From Zygnema cylindricum (taxonomy: Eukaryota > Streptophyta > Zygnematophyceae > Zygnematales > Zygnemataceae): a stretch of DNA of 62,000 nt. Positions within the stretch are counted from its first letter, which is position 1, and every line of letters starts with the position of its first letter. Below, in pieces: positions 46,340 to 57,700 of this stretch. Where the stretch lies: the NCBI GenBank assembly GCA_037447655.1, contig JBBHKE010001545.1, positions 265,582 through 327,581 on the forward strand, in the 5' to 3' direction. The notes under the pieces were generated by a model. It had not been told where the DNA came from. It was given only the letters and a program-made list of their open reading frames with translations, and did no database searches. Position numbers and translations under genes: made by a program.

Positions 46340-49300
46340 GGCTAAAGAGCAACTTCTTACATAACAACTTTACAGCGAGGTATTCATTTCAGCTTTGTTT
46401 ATGAAAGCTTTACATATACCAAAGACATAAAATTACGCATTCTTCTGTGCCATATTGTTCCACACTTCCAAGCCATTAATTCATTAAAATCAACCTCTCT
46501 CGGATCCTCGCTTCGACTCCGTTAATCTATATTGCCTCTTTCAAACCCTCTCATCTCGCTTACTTTTTTGTTTATATGAGGTCTTGTTTGAATTTGAGGG
46601 AGGTATCGTGGAGTGGTGTTCCAGAGCTTACTCTCCACCAACAGATGTTTATTTTACTTTATCAGTACCAGTGGAGAAATCTCCAATAAGGTGTTAATAA
46701 GCTAGAGCTGGACATAAAAAAGTGTAGTTTTGCCTCAGTCGAGACAGGAACTTAGATAGAAAAAATCCACAAAATGTGCACACCTTGTGAAAACTTGTGC
46801 ACTCGGTTAATTTATCAGCCTTCAAAGGCATTTTCTGTTACCATTTTTTTAGGCTTCCCTATTTTGAATTTTGAATGGTTTTTCGTCTTTCTGTTTTTCG
46901 AATCCATGTATTCTTTCTTTACAATCATCATATGCTCATCATATGCTTTACTGTCGAATAAGAGATTGATAGTCGATGCTGTTTATTGATGGCTCAGTAA
47001 CAATTTGTTCACTTTCGTCCAGTATTCACATTTGCGCATTGGTGGGAATGTTAACGGAATGTTTACTTAATGTTGCCCGATCTTCGGTCATATTCGGGTC
47101 AAAATCTGGCAATTTATTCCAATTTTGACCATTTTTTGGGTAACATCACCTAAAGATTCCCAGCACTTCGCAAGTGTGAGTAGCCTTAGTGGTTCGGGTT
47201 TGCTGATCGTAATGTGTACATCCACATTATGTTCGGTAAGATGAAATTGTTGCTTCTTAATACCGTATTCTGTGCTTGTATTGTACCAAGGACTTCTATC
47301 TTGCTACCTGGATAAGAAGTCTAACACAAGGTAATGGCGTCTCTAAAACTCTCTCCTTCGCCCTCTTCCTTTTACATGTGATTTGTGGGCTATTTGTTAC
47401 ACACTTAAACGCAGTCTTCTGTTAGAATGACGATTTTGGTTTCACTGTTGGTTTCGATTTTGGTTTCAATTTTGGTTTCGAATTTGGTTTTGATTTTGGT
47501 CTTTCATACCACTGGTGTTTGTCAAAAGGGAATTTTGTTTATGTTTCCTGGTATTGAATGTATTAGCTTGTCAAAAATTATATAAGGGTAAGAATATTGC
47601 CATTTCTTGGAAGTATGCTGTCCTTTGTCTTTTTTGTATAAGTTTGTCACGTCACGTACTGTTTTATGGTGCATGCAAGTTTGAAATTTTTCTCCCTATC
47701 TTGCTTTGGTGAGTTATGGGATTATGTGGTGATCTCCTCCATTTTCCAAAGTGATTTATGCACAAAAAATGTAACGAACCAAGTTTATGTTTAGGGTTTG
47801 GACTTTGAAGCCTTGTCAGGAGCAATTGTACTACTTATGTCATCATCGTGATCATTGTCACCGGTGTCATCGTCTTTTTTGAGACTAAACTACACAATAG
47901 TTGACAACCCCGGGCAAACTGAATGACAGGCAAAAAGGGCAAACTGAAGACGAGAATAGAACATTACAAGAGACAAAACTAGGACAACAAAGCTAAATAA
48001 AACTGCCAACCGGCCCACTGCCGGAAATCCTGCATGCTCGAAAGAGTATGCAATCACAAAATAGAAAGGGAAGGAAACTCAGCAGTGAATCAATATGAAG
48101 AAAATAAACCTAAGAAAAAAGAGGAGAGGGCAGCAATAAAAAAAAGTATTAAAGTCAAAATACTCTAAAACCAGACTCCACACTAATCACTTCTTTGATT
48201 TGTGGTTGAGAGACGTCAGGATTTACCTCCCCTCTTGCCCCACGACCTGTCCTACTCTCGCGATTCTGTGCCCAGGACCTCATAATAACCCATCCCTTCA
48301 ATATTAGATCAGAGTAGATGGAAGCTTATACACTCATTATAGACAATGACTCAGATGGTTTATAGTAGACTCACCCTTTTTAATAAAGTCTTATTATATA
48401 TCACAGACAATGTAGACGACAGCATGCTGTATGGAAGGCGAAGGGCTCTCGAAGCCCCTCCCTCTGAAAGACGGTCAAAGACAAGTACGGAGGAATTTGT
48501 CCAAAGTAATCTAGTAGCAACCAACTATCCTATGTGTCACCGGATTAAATTGTATATGCATACCTACACTGCTTATCCCATGCGACATCTCACAACGGTA
48601 CGTCGATAAATTGAGCTCCCTAACCTACTTTTTTACCCGAGAAAGATTCGTCAAAAAAATGCCTTTAAAACGACAATGGGTCCCACTTAACAAAACAATC
48701 CGAAGCAAGGGAATAATCCGTGAAACCACACATCTAAAGCAATACCCCGCCTTTAAAGCAAATATGAATGCTAGTGTCTCGTAATATATTGTGCTTGAAT
48801 CATAATCTAAGAATGACGAAGCAAATGGAAATGGTTTGGATCAATGAGGCGGTCACGCAAGGAGACTTAAGAGCCAAGTGAGAATGACCGAGGCCAAGCC
48901 TAACTCAAAGAGCAATGATGAACTTATGTGGCTTAAAAATGAAGGGTGAAATTAATAGTTGTAGCTATCGACCATGCTCCAGAATGAACGTCGTCATAAG
49001 AAAGAATTCGAGCAAAGGAAATTTTTGAAAGGAGCGCCTCGAACCTTCTATCTAGTGGTGGCAACAACTTTCCCAATAATTAATGCTTGGACCGTCGTAG
49101 GTGGCTCCAAAACGGATGGAAGAAAGGCTGTATTTATAGATAGAGTGGGAGTAAGTGAACATGCCGAGGAGGTCAGTGGAAAGGGATGGGAAAGATCACG
49201 AATGTCACGTCCAACAAACACGAGACAAATCGAGGCGACGAGACACCCGGTTCATCGATATATTGTAGGTATCATGCATGCAATTGGAAACAAAGCTAGC

Positions 49301-50329
49301 CAGCCGAATTGTGTCGTGACAAGATGTTCAAAATCGATAACGTCTTTAAATATAAAGTTGTGCAACCGTGCAAGGGTGACAAAGAGGCACTTGAAGGTTG
49401 ACATAAATGAAATAAACGACGGTGACGGTGTTGGGAGCGAGGTGTGTTTGAGCTAAAAAAAGTACTTAATAAAGTACCTCTTGAAAAGAATTAAAGCCAC
49501 TTGTTGTTGGTATGGCGAATGCACCAAGAAGGGTATTCATTAAAGTGAGATTTGATCTGGTGGTTTAGGATTTAGACAAATATTTTTGGTGTGTTGGACT
49601 AAATTGGTTTGAACACACATTCCATTTGTTTTCAACTTGTGGTCATTTGTGAAGAGGTGGAAAGTTCTCTACCTTTGCATTCATTGCTGTGGCTTTTTTG
49701 TGTTATACTCTCTTTGCAGGTGTTTGGTACCTTAAGGCGGTTGAGTTAATTTGAATAAAGAGTTAGTGGAAGGCATTGATTCGTAACAAATTTTTTAAAG
49801 TGACTACATGTCACAGTGCCAATAAGTATTTGTAAGCCGTCACTTTCTTATTATTAGTACCAAACTTATCCTTATTGGTGAACTTTGTTTTCTGGTAAAA
49901 TACATATATTTTAGAGCTTTTCATCCTATTTCTCTTTCATATCCGAACTCCTTATTTTCATTGCACTCAAGCTTTTTTGTCATGTCATGGTTGCGGACAA
50001 CAATTTATATAAGGTTATGGGTCAACGGGTCATGGTACTTTACTAGGCTGGCGCAAATTTTATGACTTGGGCTTTGGCCATGAAAGCACAACTGACCAAA
50101 CGAGGATCGGTTCAAAAAGCGGAGCAAAACATTGGCGGGAGGGATCTTTGGGTGAAGCTCAAGCAATCGGCGTTCACAATTTTGCTCTCTTGGATCGAGA
50201 GCTGGTGGACAAAATAGTGGATTTCACAAGTTGTTGGTAGAGTTGGGAACACCTTCGTAACCTTCCTCTTGCAAAACACCTAATTGGAGCATCTTTCCAT
50301 AAAAGAAATTCAACGCCTTTCATATAATC
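46340..50329. other. CDPK-like 3' flank and gene-poor DNA
   Basis: No exon recognised over about 4 kb. 47430-47505 is a short 12-bp-period tandem (TTTTGGTTTCGA variants). 48430-48500 weakly matches the retroelement coding fragment at 26980-27060 (plus-strand GAAGGGCTC and ACAAGTACGGA). An open frame at 48974-49456 has no similarity I can name. Confidence 0.5.
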
Positions 50330-50892
50330 TAGTTTTGTGTATCAGTAGGGTTTTGTCAATAACCAATATGTCATTTTTTTTGGCTTACCGATAATCGATA
50401 TATTGGCACGATATATTGGTACCGGCGTTGTTGCAATAAAAAACCGATAGTATCGGTTTTTTATCGCGATAACACCGGTGCCGATAACTACAGGTGATAA
50501 TTGTACGTTTTTCCAGTATAGTTATATGGATAGTTGTCCGTACGATACTCCCGTTACGGAACAGGTTGTCATACGTGGCATGCCACGCTATATACAGTAA
50601 ATAATATAGTTTTTCTGTTTTGGCCATACCACCCCTTTTGTACCCCCGGACTCAGATGGTTTACCATCGTGCTTTTTAATTTATCTTGCCCCAAATATTT
50701 ATTATAAAGTACTATTATACAGCGTACTATATTTCTTTCTGCTTATCACCGTTAAGGAATTTGTTGGTCTCGGAGCGAGATAAGGAGTTCATTAGTCTCG
50801 GAGAGATATACCGGAACCCCTCACCGTTCGATAACCGATAACTTTTGGTATCGATTGTATTGCGATAACTTTCTTGCCGATACACAACACTA
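50330..50892. mobile_element. Non-autonomous hAT element with perfect 8-bp target duplication
   Basis: 563 bp from TAGTTTTGTGTATCAGTAGG to GCCGATACACAACACTA. Identical octamers ATATAATC flank it (50322-50329 and 50893-50900). It contains the retroelement tail word GGACTCAGATGGTTTACCAT near 50650, so it either captured or was hit by that element. Its internal sequence is largely the reverse complement of 27958-28429. Confidence 0.92.
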
Positions 50893-51238
50893 ATATAATC
50901 TTTTGGACGCCATCGAGAACATATTAACAGTTGAAAGGCACTTTTTCCGAAATTGACACATTTGGGGTACAAGCACACTGAGGACAAGATGTTCACGTCA
51001 TCCAGTTGGATTTAAGGCTATAAATCCCGAAGTGTACAAGTATTTTATGGAACTGAGACATGTGATCACTTTCAACAAAAAATTCCACCTGCCAAATGCA
51101 AAAAAGAAAAAAAAGAAAAGGGACGACTTCGTCGCCAACTCATAAAACGTATTTTTTCACCTGTCCATTTAACAACGAAACTTTGACTTTAAACGTGTAC
51201 GTACGTTCGAACCAATTTTCTGGTACGGTGACTTGTGG

Positions 51239-51460
51239 TACACCTTTGAATCGATATTAGAGTTAATGTCTTTTTTGCCACGTAAAACATATTTTCTCCG
51301 TACATGCTTGTCGGATTGTGGATCTGACGGTTGGGATTAAAAGCTAAAATTATCACCTTTCGATTGGCGGCCTCTATGTGAAAATCGGACGTATATGTAC
51401 GGAGAAAAGATGTTTTAAGTGGCTAAAAAATTATTAACGCTAATAGCGATTCACGGTGTA
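51239..51460. mobile_element. Family A foldback-type element
   Basis: TACACCTTTGAATCGATATTAG-type left end and TAATAGCGATTCACGGTGTA right end, TA outside. The arms extend through TTGCCACGTAAAACATATTT and AAGATGTTTTAAGTGGC, so the element is mostly self-complementary. Confidence 0.8.
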
Positions 51461-52631
51461 CTTAAAAATAAACTTAGACCAATCAACGCCGTCTACAATC
51501 ATTTGAATAATGACGTGGTTAAACCAATTATTCGAACAGCTGTCACATGTACAATACCGTAAGCAAAAAAAAAAACGCGAAGCCCTGAAAATTGAATTTG
51601 GTCGACTTCTTAGATGAATGCTTTCCACGTGTCCACTTAAGAACGAAATTTGACTCTATATATGAGTGGGCACATTTAAAGTAATAAAAAAGCATTAGGG
51701 TATGTCCCCATGTGCACAAATAAGGGTTTTTTTCTGTCATTTTCCTGTAAAACTTAGCGCCGTGCTGCCTAAGTTGCAACCGTACAAAGGAATCGCAAAT
51801 TGTAGGGTACAATTTGCGTCATCCTCGAACTTAGGATATACGTATGTCGTCTTGTGTTTTTCGACCCACGGCCACGACAAAAAACCTCATCTTCAAACTT
51901 TTATTTAAAACATATCGGCGATGTGTTTTAAAACTAGGTGTTTTCGATAAACAAATACACGTGCCGTAATGCTCAAAACAATTCAAAAGGTTTCCAACGA
52001 TAAAGAAAAGTACAAAATTCGCTATGTTTTGTTCGTTATGGTGTAGTACGACGAAGAAAAGTACACAATTTGTTTTGTTTTGTCCGTTTTCACCAAGAAC
52101 GGAATAATTTTTTGCACGGGTATTTGAAATTCCGATGCCATTTCACGTCGACCGGACAGGCGACGCAAAGGCGAAGCACATCTTCTTCAAACCGTGTAAC
52201 GGCACAGGCTGGAAGGCGGTACCTCTACAATGCCACGGTAAAACATGGGACGTCACAAGCAGTTCCAAAAAATAACGTGCGACAACACGTATTGTAGTCG
52301 CTGACAACCGTCACAGGTATTGTCGACGTATACGATAGTCACAAATGTAAGTGACGATTTCGTTTTTACACATAGGGACACTTGAAAACCAGGTCTAGCG
52401 GATCCGCGCTAAAATACAAAGTAAGTTCGCTAAGGGTTAAGTTCCATTAGACAAAAAGTGAGGTTGTTTAGAGAAATTCAGACCTCTTCGTACTACGCAG
52501 TACCTCTTATTTTGTTTTTATTAGGAAAACAACATTAAAGAGAATCTTGCCAATATTCTCCAAAAGTTTGGGAGTTAACAATGACCGGTGGATGTTTTTT
52601 CGCGAAGCATTTTTTTCAAATGTTTTTGTAA

Positions 52632-52674
52632 TTGGTAATGTACCTCACGAGGTATATTACCAATTACAGAAAAA
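52632..52674. repeat. Near-perfect 20-bp inverted repeat (hairpin)
   Basis: TGTAATTGGTAATGTACCTC and GAGGTATATTACCAATTACA are separated by about 2 bases. One mismatch in twenty. Located inside the Harbinger-like element. Confidence 0.85.
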
Positions 52675-52968
52675 ATGAGCTGCGACACGCTAGATAATGA
52701 GCATACGTGTCAAGCTGAAGACCAACAGAAATCAAAAAATTTCGCACACGATATAGGCATCCAAAAATCCAACAGAAAATACAAACGGAATGTCGTAACG
52801 CACTTTCGACGCGCTATTTCTATTAGCGCCCATTCGTCACACTATTTATGGCTGCTCTCATTCGTCACGCGAAAAAACATAACCCTAAAAAAATGAGGTT
52901 GTATGTGACAAGGCGTCTGCAAAGAGTACAAAAGTTGTGTTGCACGATGACCTGGTACGCACATACCA

Positions 52969-53270
52969 TAGTTCAAAAGTAGGTGAAAGTAGGCCCATAC
53001 AATATGCCTATTGTATTCAAAACATACAATATGACCTTAAGACCCATATTGTATTCGGACTTATTCGGAACAATTAAATCATTTAGACCAAAAATTAGAC
53101 CAATTAAAACATTTGGACCAAAAAAAATTATTTACACCGTCAGATTTGGACGATCGGACGGTCGCTAATGAAAGTAGTGATCTAAAAAGATCACATGAAA
53201 AGCCCATAACACAACTTACGATAGAGGCGCCGACCAAAGGCCTACCATAAAAATGCCTACTTTTGAACTA
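52969..53270. mobile_element. Family B inverted-repeat element, second copy, 302 bp
   Basis: TAGTTCAAAAGTAGGTGAAA to TGCCTACTTTTGAACTA. Same length as 36235-36536 and reverse-complementary to it. Inserted in the Harbinger-like element. Confidence 0.85.
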
Positions 53271-53967
53271 TGGCACGTACATGATACGCAAATGGAGATT
53301 TTTGGTCGGTGTGAAATCATTGACAATTTTCAATATCAAATCTATAGTTACGTGGTGCCACTCTTTTGCTTACACGTGGATTACAAACTCTGCGCAATGG
53401 AACTTTGTTCAAAGTGTAGCATCCTGTAACGTTGGCTGTACGATTACAGAATGTCGTAATGGAAATTCACCCTAAGTTACGAGTACATGGGGAAATACCC
53501 TTATTTTCATTTTTTCATAAATCAAGGATGCCGTACCAATCCCTAACCAGCGGACATAATACAATCCTAATGATTAACATTCTTGGCGTATTTGCCCGGC
53601 TATTTACAGAATTTGGTACTTTGTGGTACCATCTCGTATTTTTTTTTTATGGTTGTTTGAAAAACAACATTTCAAAAAATCCCGACCAAAGATTCTCTAA
53701 GGGTCTGAGCGCAAAAACTGACCGTTCGATTATTTTTGGGTCTTCAATCGCTCCATCCTGCTTTGTATTAGGGTTTACAAATAATAAATAATATCGGGGA
53801 GGTAGCTAGTCGACTACAAGACGTATTGAATCCGTACGCGTGGATGGTATAGTTCGCGGGACTATGGACAACCACCGAAATGATCACACGTGGCAAATGC
53901 CATGCTCTTTCTGACAAGGCGAAGGCGAATCCACAAAAATCCAGCAGAAAGTCTTTACAAGAGATAT

Positions 53968-54735
53968 TGTTGAAATTAAAGGTATTTTCTAGTAGCCGTT
54001 AGTCTTGCCCTGTAGTCTAAGACCAATGCTGAAGTATATAGGGTACGATAATTACTTAAAGATGACGAAATAGAGAAGTTTGATTTACTGACAAACTGAC
54101 CACAATCACACAGACACAGCTGAAATAGAATTACACCGGAAATGTACTACTTGTATTTTAACGGCTATAAATCAAGGTCGACATCAATCTAACGACGGAG
54201 AAAGAAGCCGGCATCGCGGAATGGTTGATTTAGCGGTTTGCGGTCATAAACACAACTGGTGACACGTGGCAGCTTGACATTGGATAACGGCATCTCCGGG
54301 ACATACTATGGCGAACCCGGATATGGTATGCGTTGTCTTTCTGGCCATGTTGTACAATGGTCGTATAGAAAGTATTTCTGACCAAGTACCTTTCTTTACT
54401 GTACACTCAATTATTTGGCTCCATACATCAGTAGGAGAGGGTTTAGAGAGGGGTTTAGGACTTAGAAAATTAGAGGTAGTCGCCTCTCTCTCAAAGAGCT
54501 CTTGTATAAAAGGGTCATTTTGACCATTGATAATTAACTGCTCAGGGGAGCAAATTCAAGGATTCTTTTTGTGGCAGACTTAAGGGAGTCAGCCCTTCCA
54601 AGGGGTGCAGTTTGGTTAGTTTGTATTCTGTTAAGGTGTAAGCAATATTCAGACAAAGCTTAAAGAAATAAGGTTATCCTAGAGGCTTCTAGGAAGCTGC
54701 CTACTCTGAGTACCAATGGAGGTCCCAGAGTTGCA
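53968..54735 (+). repeat. 5' LTR of the copia element (768 bp)
   Basis: Starts TGTTGAAATTAAAGGTATTT and ends GTCCCAGAGTTGCA. It lacks about 220 bp present in the 3' LTR after TTTTCTAG, so the LTRs differ by a deletion as well as by substitutions, indicating an old insertion. The sequence after it (GGTTATGGGCCCACC) is where a primer-binding site should lie, but I could not assign a tRNA. Confidence 0.75.
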
Positions 54736-54739
54736 GGTT

Positions 54740-57700
54740 ATGGGCCCACCCTCTAGGGTGCCCATATTCAATGGGACTGGGTTCATCTACTGGGAGAGTA
54801 TGATGATGGGAGCCCTATGTGAGAAAATATTTTCGGGAATAGTGAGTGGGCGAGTGAAGCGCCCATCCGGTCCTGCTATTCCTCTAGGGTTTGGAGGAAG
54901 CAGATTTGGTAGGAAACCAGATCCACTGTCATCAGAGGAATCACAAGACGGAGAAAGAATCGTGATAGAAAAAGGGAAAGAAAAAGAGAAATCCACACCT
55001 ATAACAACCGGATCTGCTTTCATGTCTCTTATTCAGAGGAATGAGGAGAATGATATCGATACCTGGGACTACAACAACATGGCAGCCAAGCATTTTGTCC
55101 TCCGTCATCTCACACAACGAATCGCAGGCCCTCATTTGCAGGTGGAAAGGGAATCCGATCTGTGGGACGCGCTTATAGAGATGTACCGTAGCGGTACTAT
55201 TCAGGAACAGAAGCTAGCAGACCAAAGGATAAATGGATACTTTCACAAAGGAGAGAAGATGCTCGATTAATGCAATGAGCTGGCTATACTATTCATGGAG
55301 TTAGAGTGTGCCGGAAAAGTAGAAATCGAGAAGGCAAAGGTACACTGCTTACTCATGAAACTACCCGATGAGTATGAGAACATTGTAAACCGGGTACAAG
55401 ATGTGCCAAACTCCAGGTGGATATGGAATTCGGTATTTGGTATGATTCTCGTCCAAGAGAATACAATCGAGATCCGGAGGGGAGTTAAGAATGGACAAGC
55501 CTTGGCGGATGGAGCAAGTTGGAGAAACAAAGATTCACGGAAACCCCTTAGAAGTCATGGAGTGGAAGACCTGAAAAATCAATCTGATGAATCCGGAACA
55601 AAGGGACCAAAGGGGCTTTGTCATTTCTGTATGAAACCCTAGCATTACATGGCAGAATGTACCAAACTGACCGAGCTTCGGATAAAGGAGGGGCAGACCG
55701 GAGGTCAAACATGAGGGGAGAAAAAGGCACTTGTCACACAGGTACTCGAGGAGGAATCCAATGAGGAGGACAACGAACTTCTCTTGGATGAGGAATTGGA
55801 GGCAAAAACAGATGTCAAAATTCCACGAAAGCAGAAATGTGCTTTCGGTGGAATGAAAGGTGAAAGAGGTTGGATTGTGGATTCAAGTGCATCCATGCAC
55901 ATGTGCTGAAATTCTAGGGGCTCCATTGCCACACAGAATTCGCAGATCAAAAGAAGCTAATCTAGAATGGGCCGACTCCAAGTTTATATAAACCCAAATG
56001 ATTGACTCTTTGACAATCAGAACCCCATTTTAGCTTCACCCCTGTGAAATAAGACTTTTTGTGTGCTCAGTTTCACCACAGAATGCAAAGTTAGAATATG
56101 AGATTTGGACACATTTACCCACTTTGACTTTCCTTTAGAAATGCAGCCACCGTGGCACAAAAACACTGTGACCGACTACACCCCTCTGTAGCTTGGACTC
56201 CTTTGAGTCCGGAGCAAAAAGAATCACTGAATTTGGTCAACTTAATTGATGGTTATGGCTGGCCAAAGTTTGCCATTTATACAAGGTGCTCTCTGGGAGA
56301 GGCAGCTACCTACCAGAAATATTCTAAGTCGTAAACCCCTCTCAAAACCCTCTAGTACTGAGGTACGGACCAATTGCATTATTGTATAGTACATAAAGGT
56401 ACAGATGCCAGTGTAACTTTTGTACGGTCATCGTACGACACGGCTAAAAAGTCAACACATGTTTTATCCGGATTCGCTCTTATAATCTTCGGAATTCCTG
56501 CCTCCAAATCTTATCTCTCCACGTGGCGCCAAGTCATGCCGCGTTAGAAAAATGGTACCGTACAAGAAAGTACAAGTGCCGGAGTACTTTCTGTACGTAC
56601 ATTGTTCGATGTCGCCATAATGCGACATTTGTCACTTCCAGATTTGTTTTCTGCCGTTCCGGAAATTCTGTAATCATGTACGTTGTTGCCACGTGTCATC
56701 CGGGGTGGCGGAGTCTGAAAACCGTCAAATTGTCTTTTCCGCGAGAGCGGCGCAAACCACGGCCGTTGATTGATATAGGTATTAAATACGAACCGTCGAA
56801 ACAAATGTCTGTACTATTTGTTTCTTCCGGTACTAATAGTACAACTGTTTCTATGTCCTATAGAGCGTAATCTAGTTAAATGGGAAAACCTACGTGTATT
56901 TGTTTAAATACATATCAAACCCTATTCACCTTAGCAAAAGTCCTAGACTAAACGGACAAAGCAAACGGCTACTATGATGGACGACAGGTACCTGGATCAA
57001 ATCCTGGGTCCGTCATTCTTTTTGGTAAATCTACTCAGATTCTACTACATGTCTCTCTAGACAGCTTAGGCAGCCATGGCTCTAGCTCCCTCTTCGGCCT
57101 CCAGTGACTACAACAAGTGTGGATGCTTGGAGAAGAAGTTAGAGGCAGACTGCCTCTGCTATTTTCCTATCCTAAATAGACCTAGAAAATACTCAAAAAT
57201 CAACATGTGCAAAGATAAGCATCTGTTAACTAAGTTGAGAAAGATCCCTACTGTAGAGATTGAATATGGGGATGTGAGGGTAGTGACCACTACTTATGTA
57301 GGATCGGTAGATCTGAAAGTCGTAGTGGAGGGAAAAATCTCAATAGTTACGTTCTCCGATGTATTGTTTATTTCGGAGTTAAATAAAAATCTTATCTCTA
57401 CGTCTGTATTAGATGATAAAGGATTTGAAACTAGCACCAGAAAAGGAGTATTTACAGCTAGCTTTGAGGAAGATGTGTATTTCACTGCTGAGAAAGGTAG
57501 CCAAGGAATGTTCAGGCTTGCTTTAAGTAATGAAAAACTCAAACTTTACTATGCTGGAGTCAATGTTATTAAGTTGTGGCATAAGAGACTTGGGCATGTG
57601 AATCTAGAAAAGTTAAGACAAATGAAAAAGTTTGGAGTAGTTGAAGGGATACGCTTTAGGGAAAATGATAATGTGAGTGATTGCAGTGGGTGTGCTCAAG

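Larger units (their letters stand above)
51698..53500. mobile_element. Harbinger-like element with TTA target duplication, second copy
   Basis: Ends GGGTATGTCCCCATGTG and TACATGGGGAAATACCC, with TTA directly outside (51695-51697 and 53501-53503). It matches 30444-31133 and 35454-35542. It carries about 1 kb more than that copy (about 52433-53470), including a hairpin and a family B element. No recognisable transposase, so it is non-autonomous. Confidence 0.82.

Noticed and set aside
48974-49456. 160-codon plus-strand frame
   Set aside because: No domain, no splice support and a repeat-rich setting; not strong enough to call a gene.
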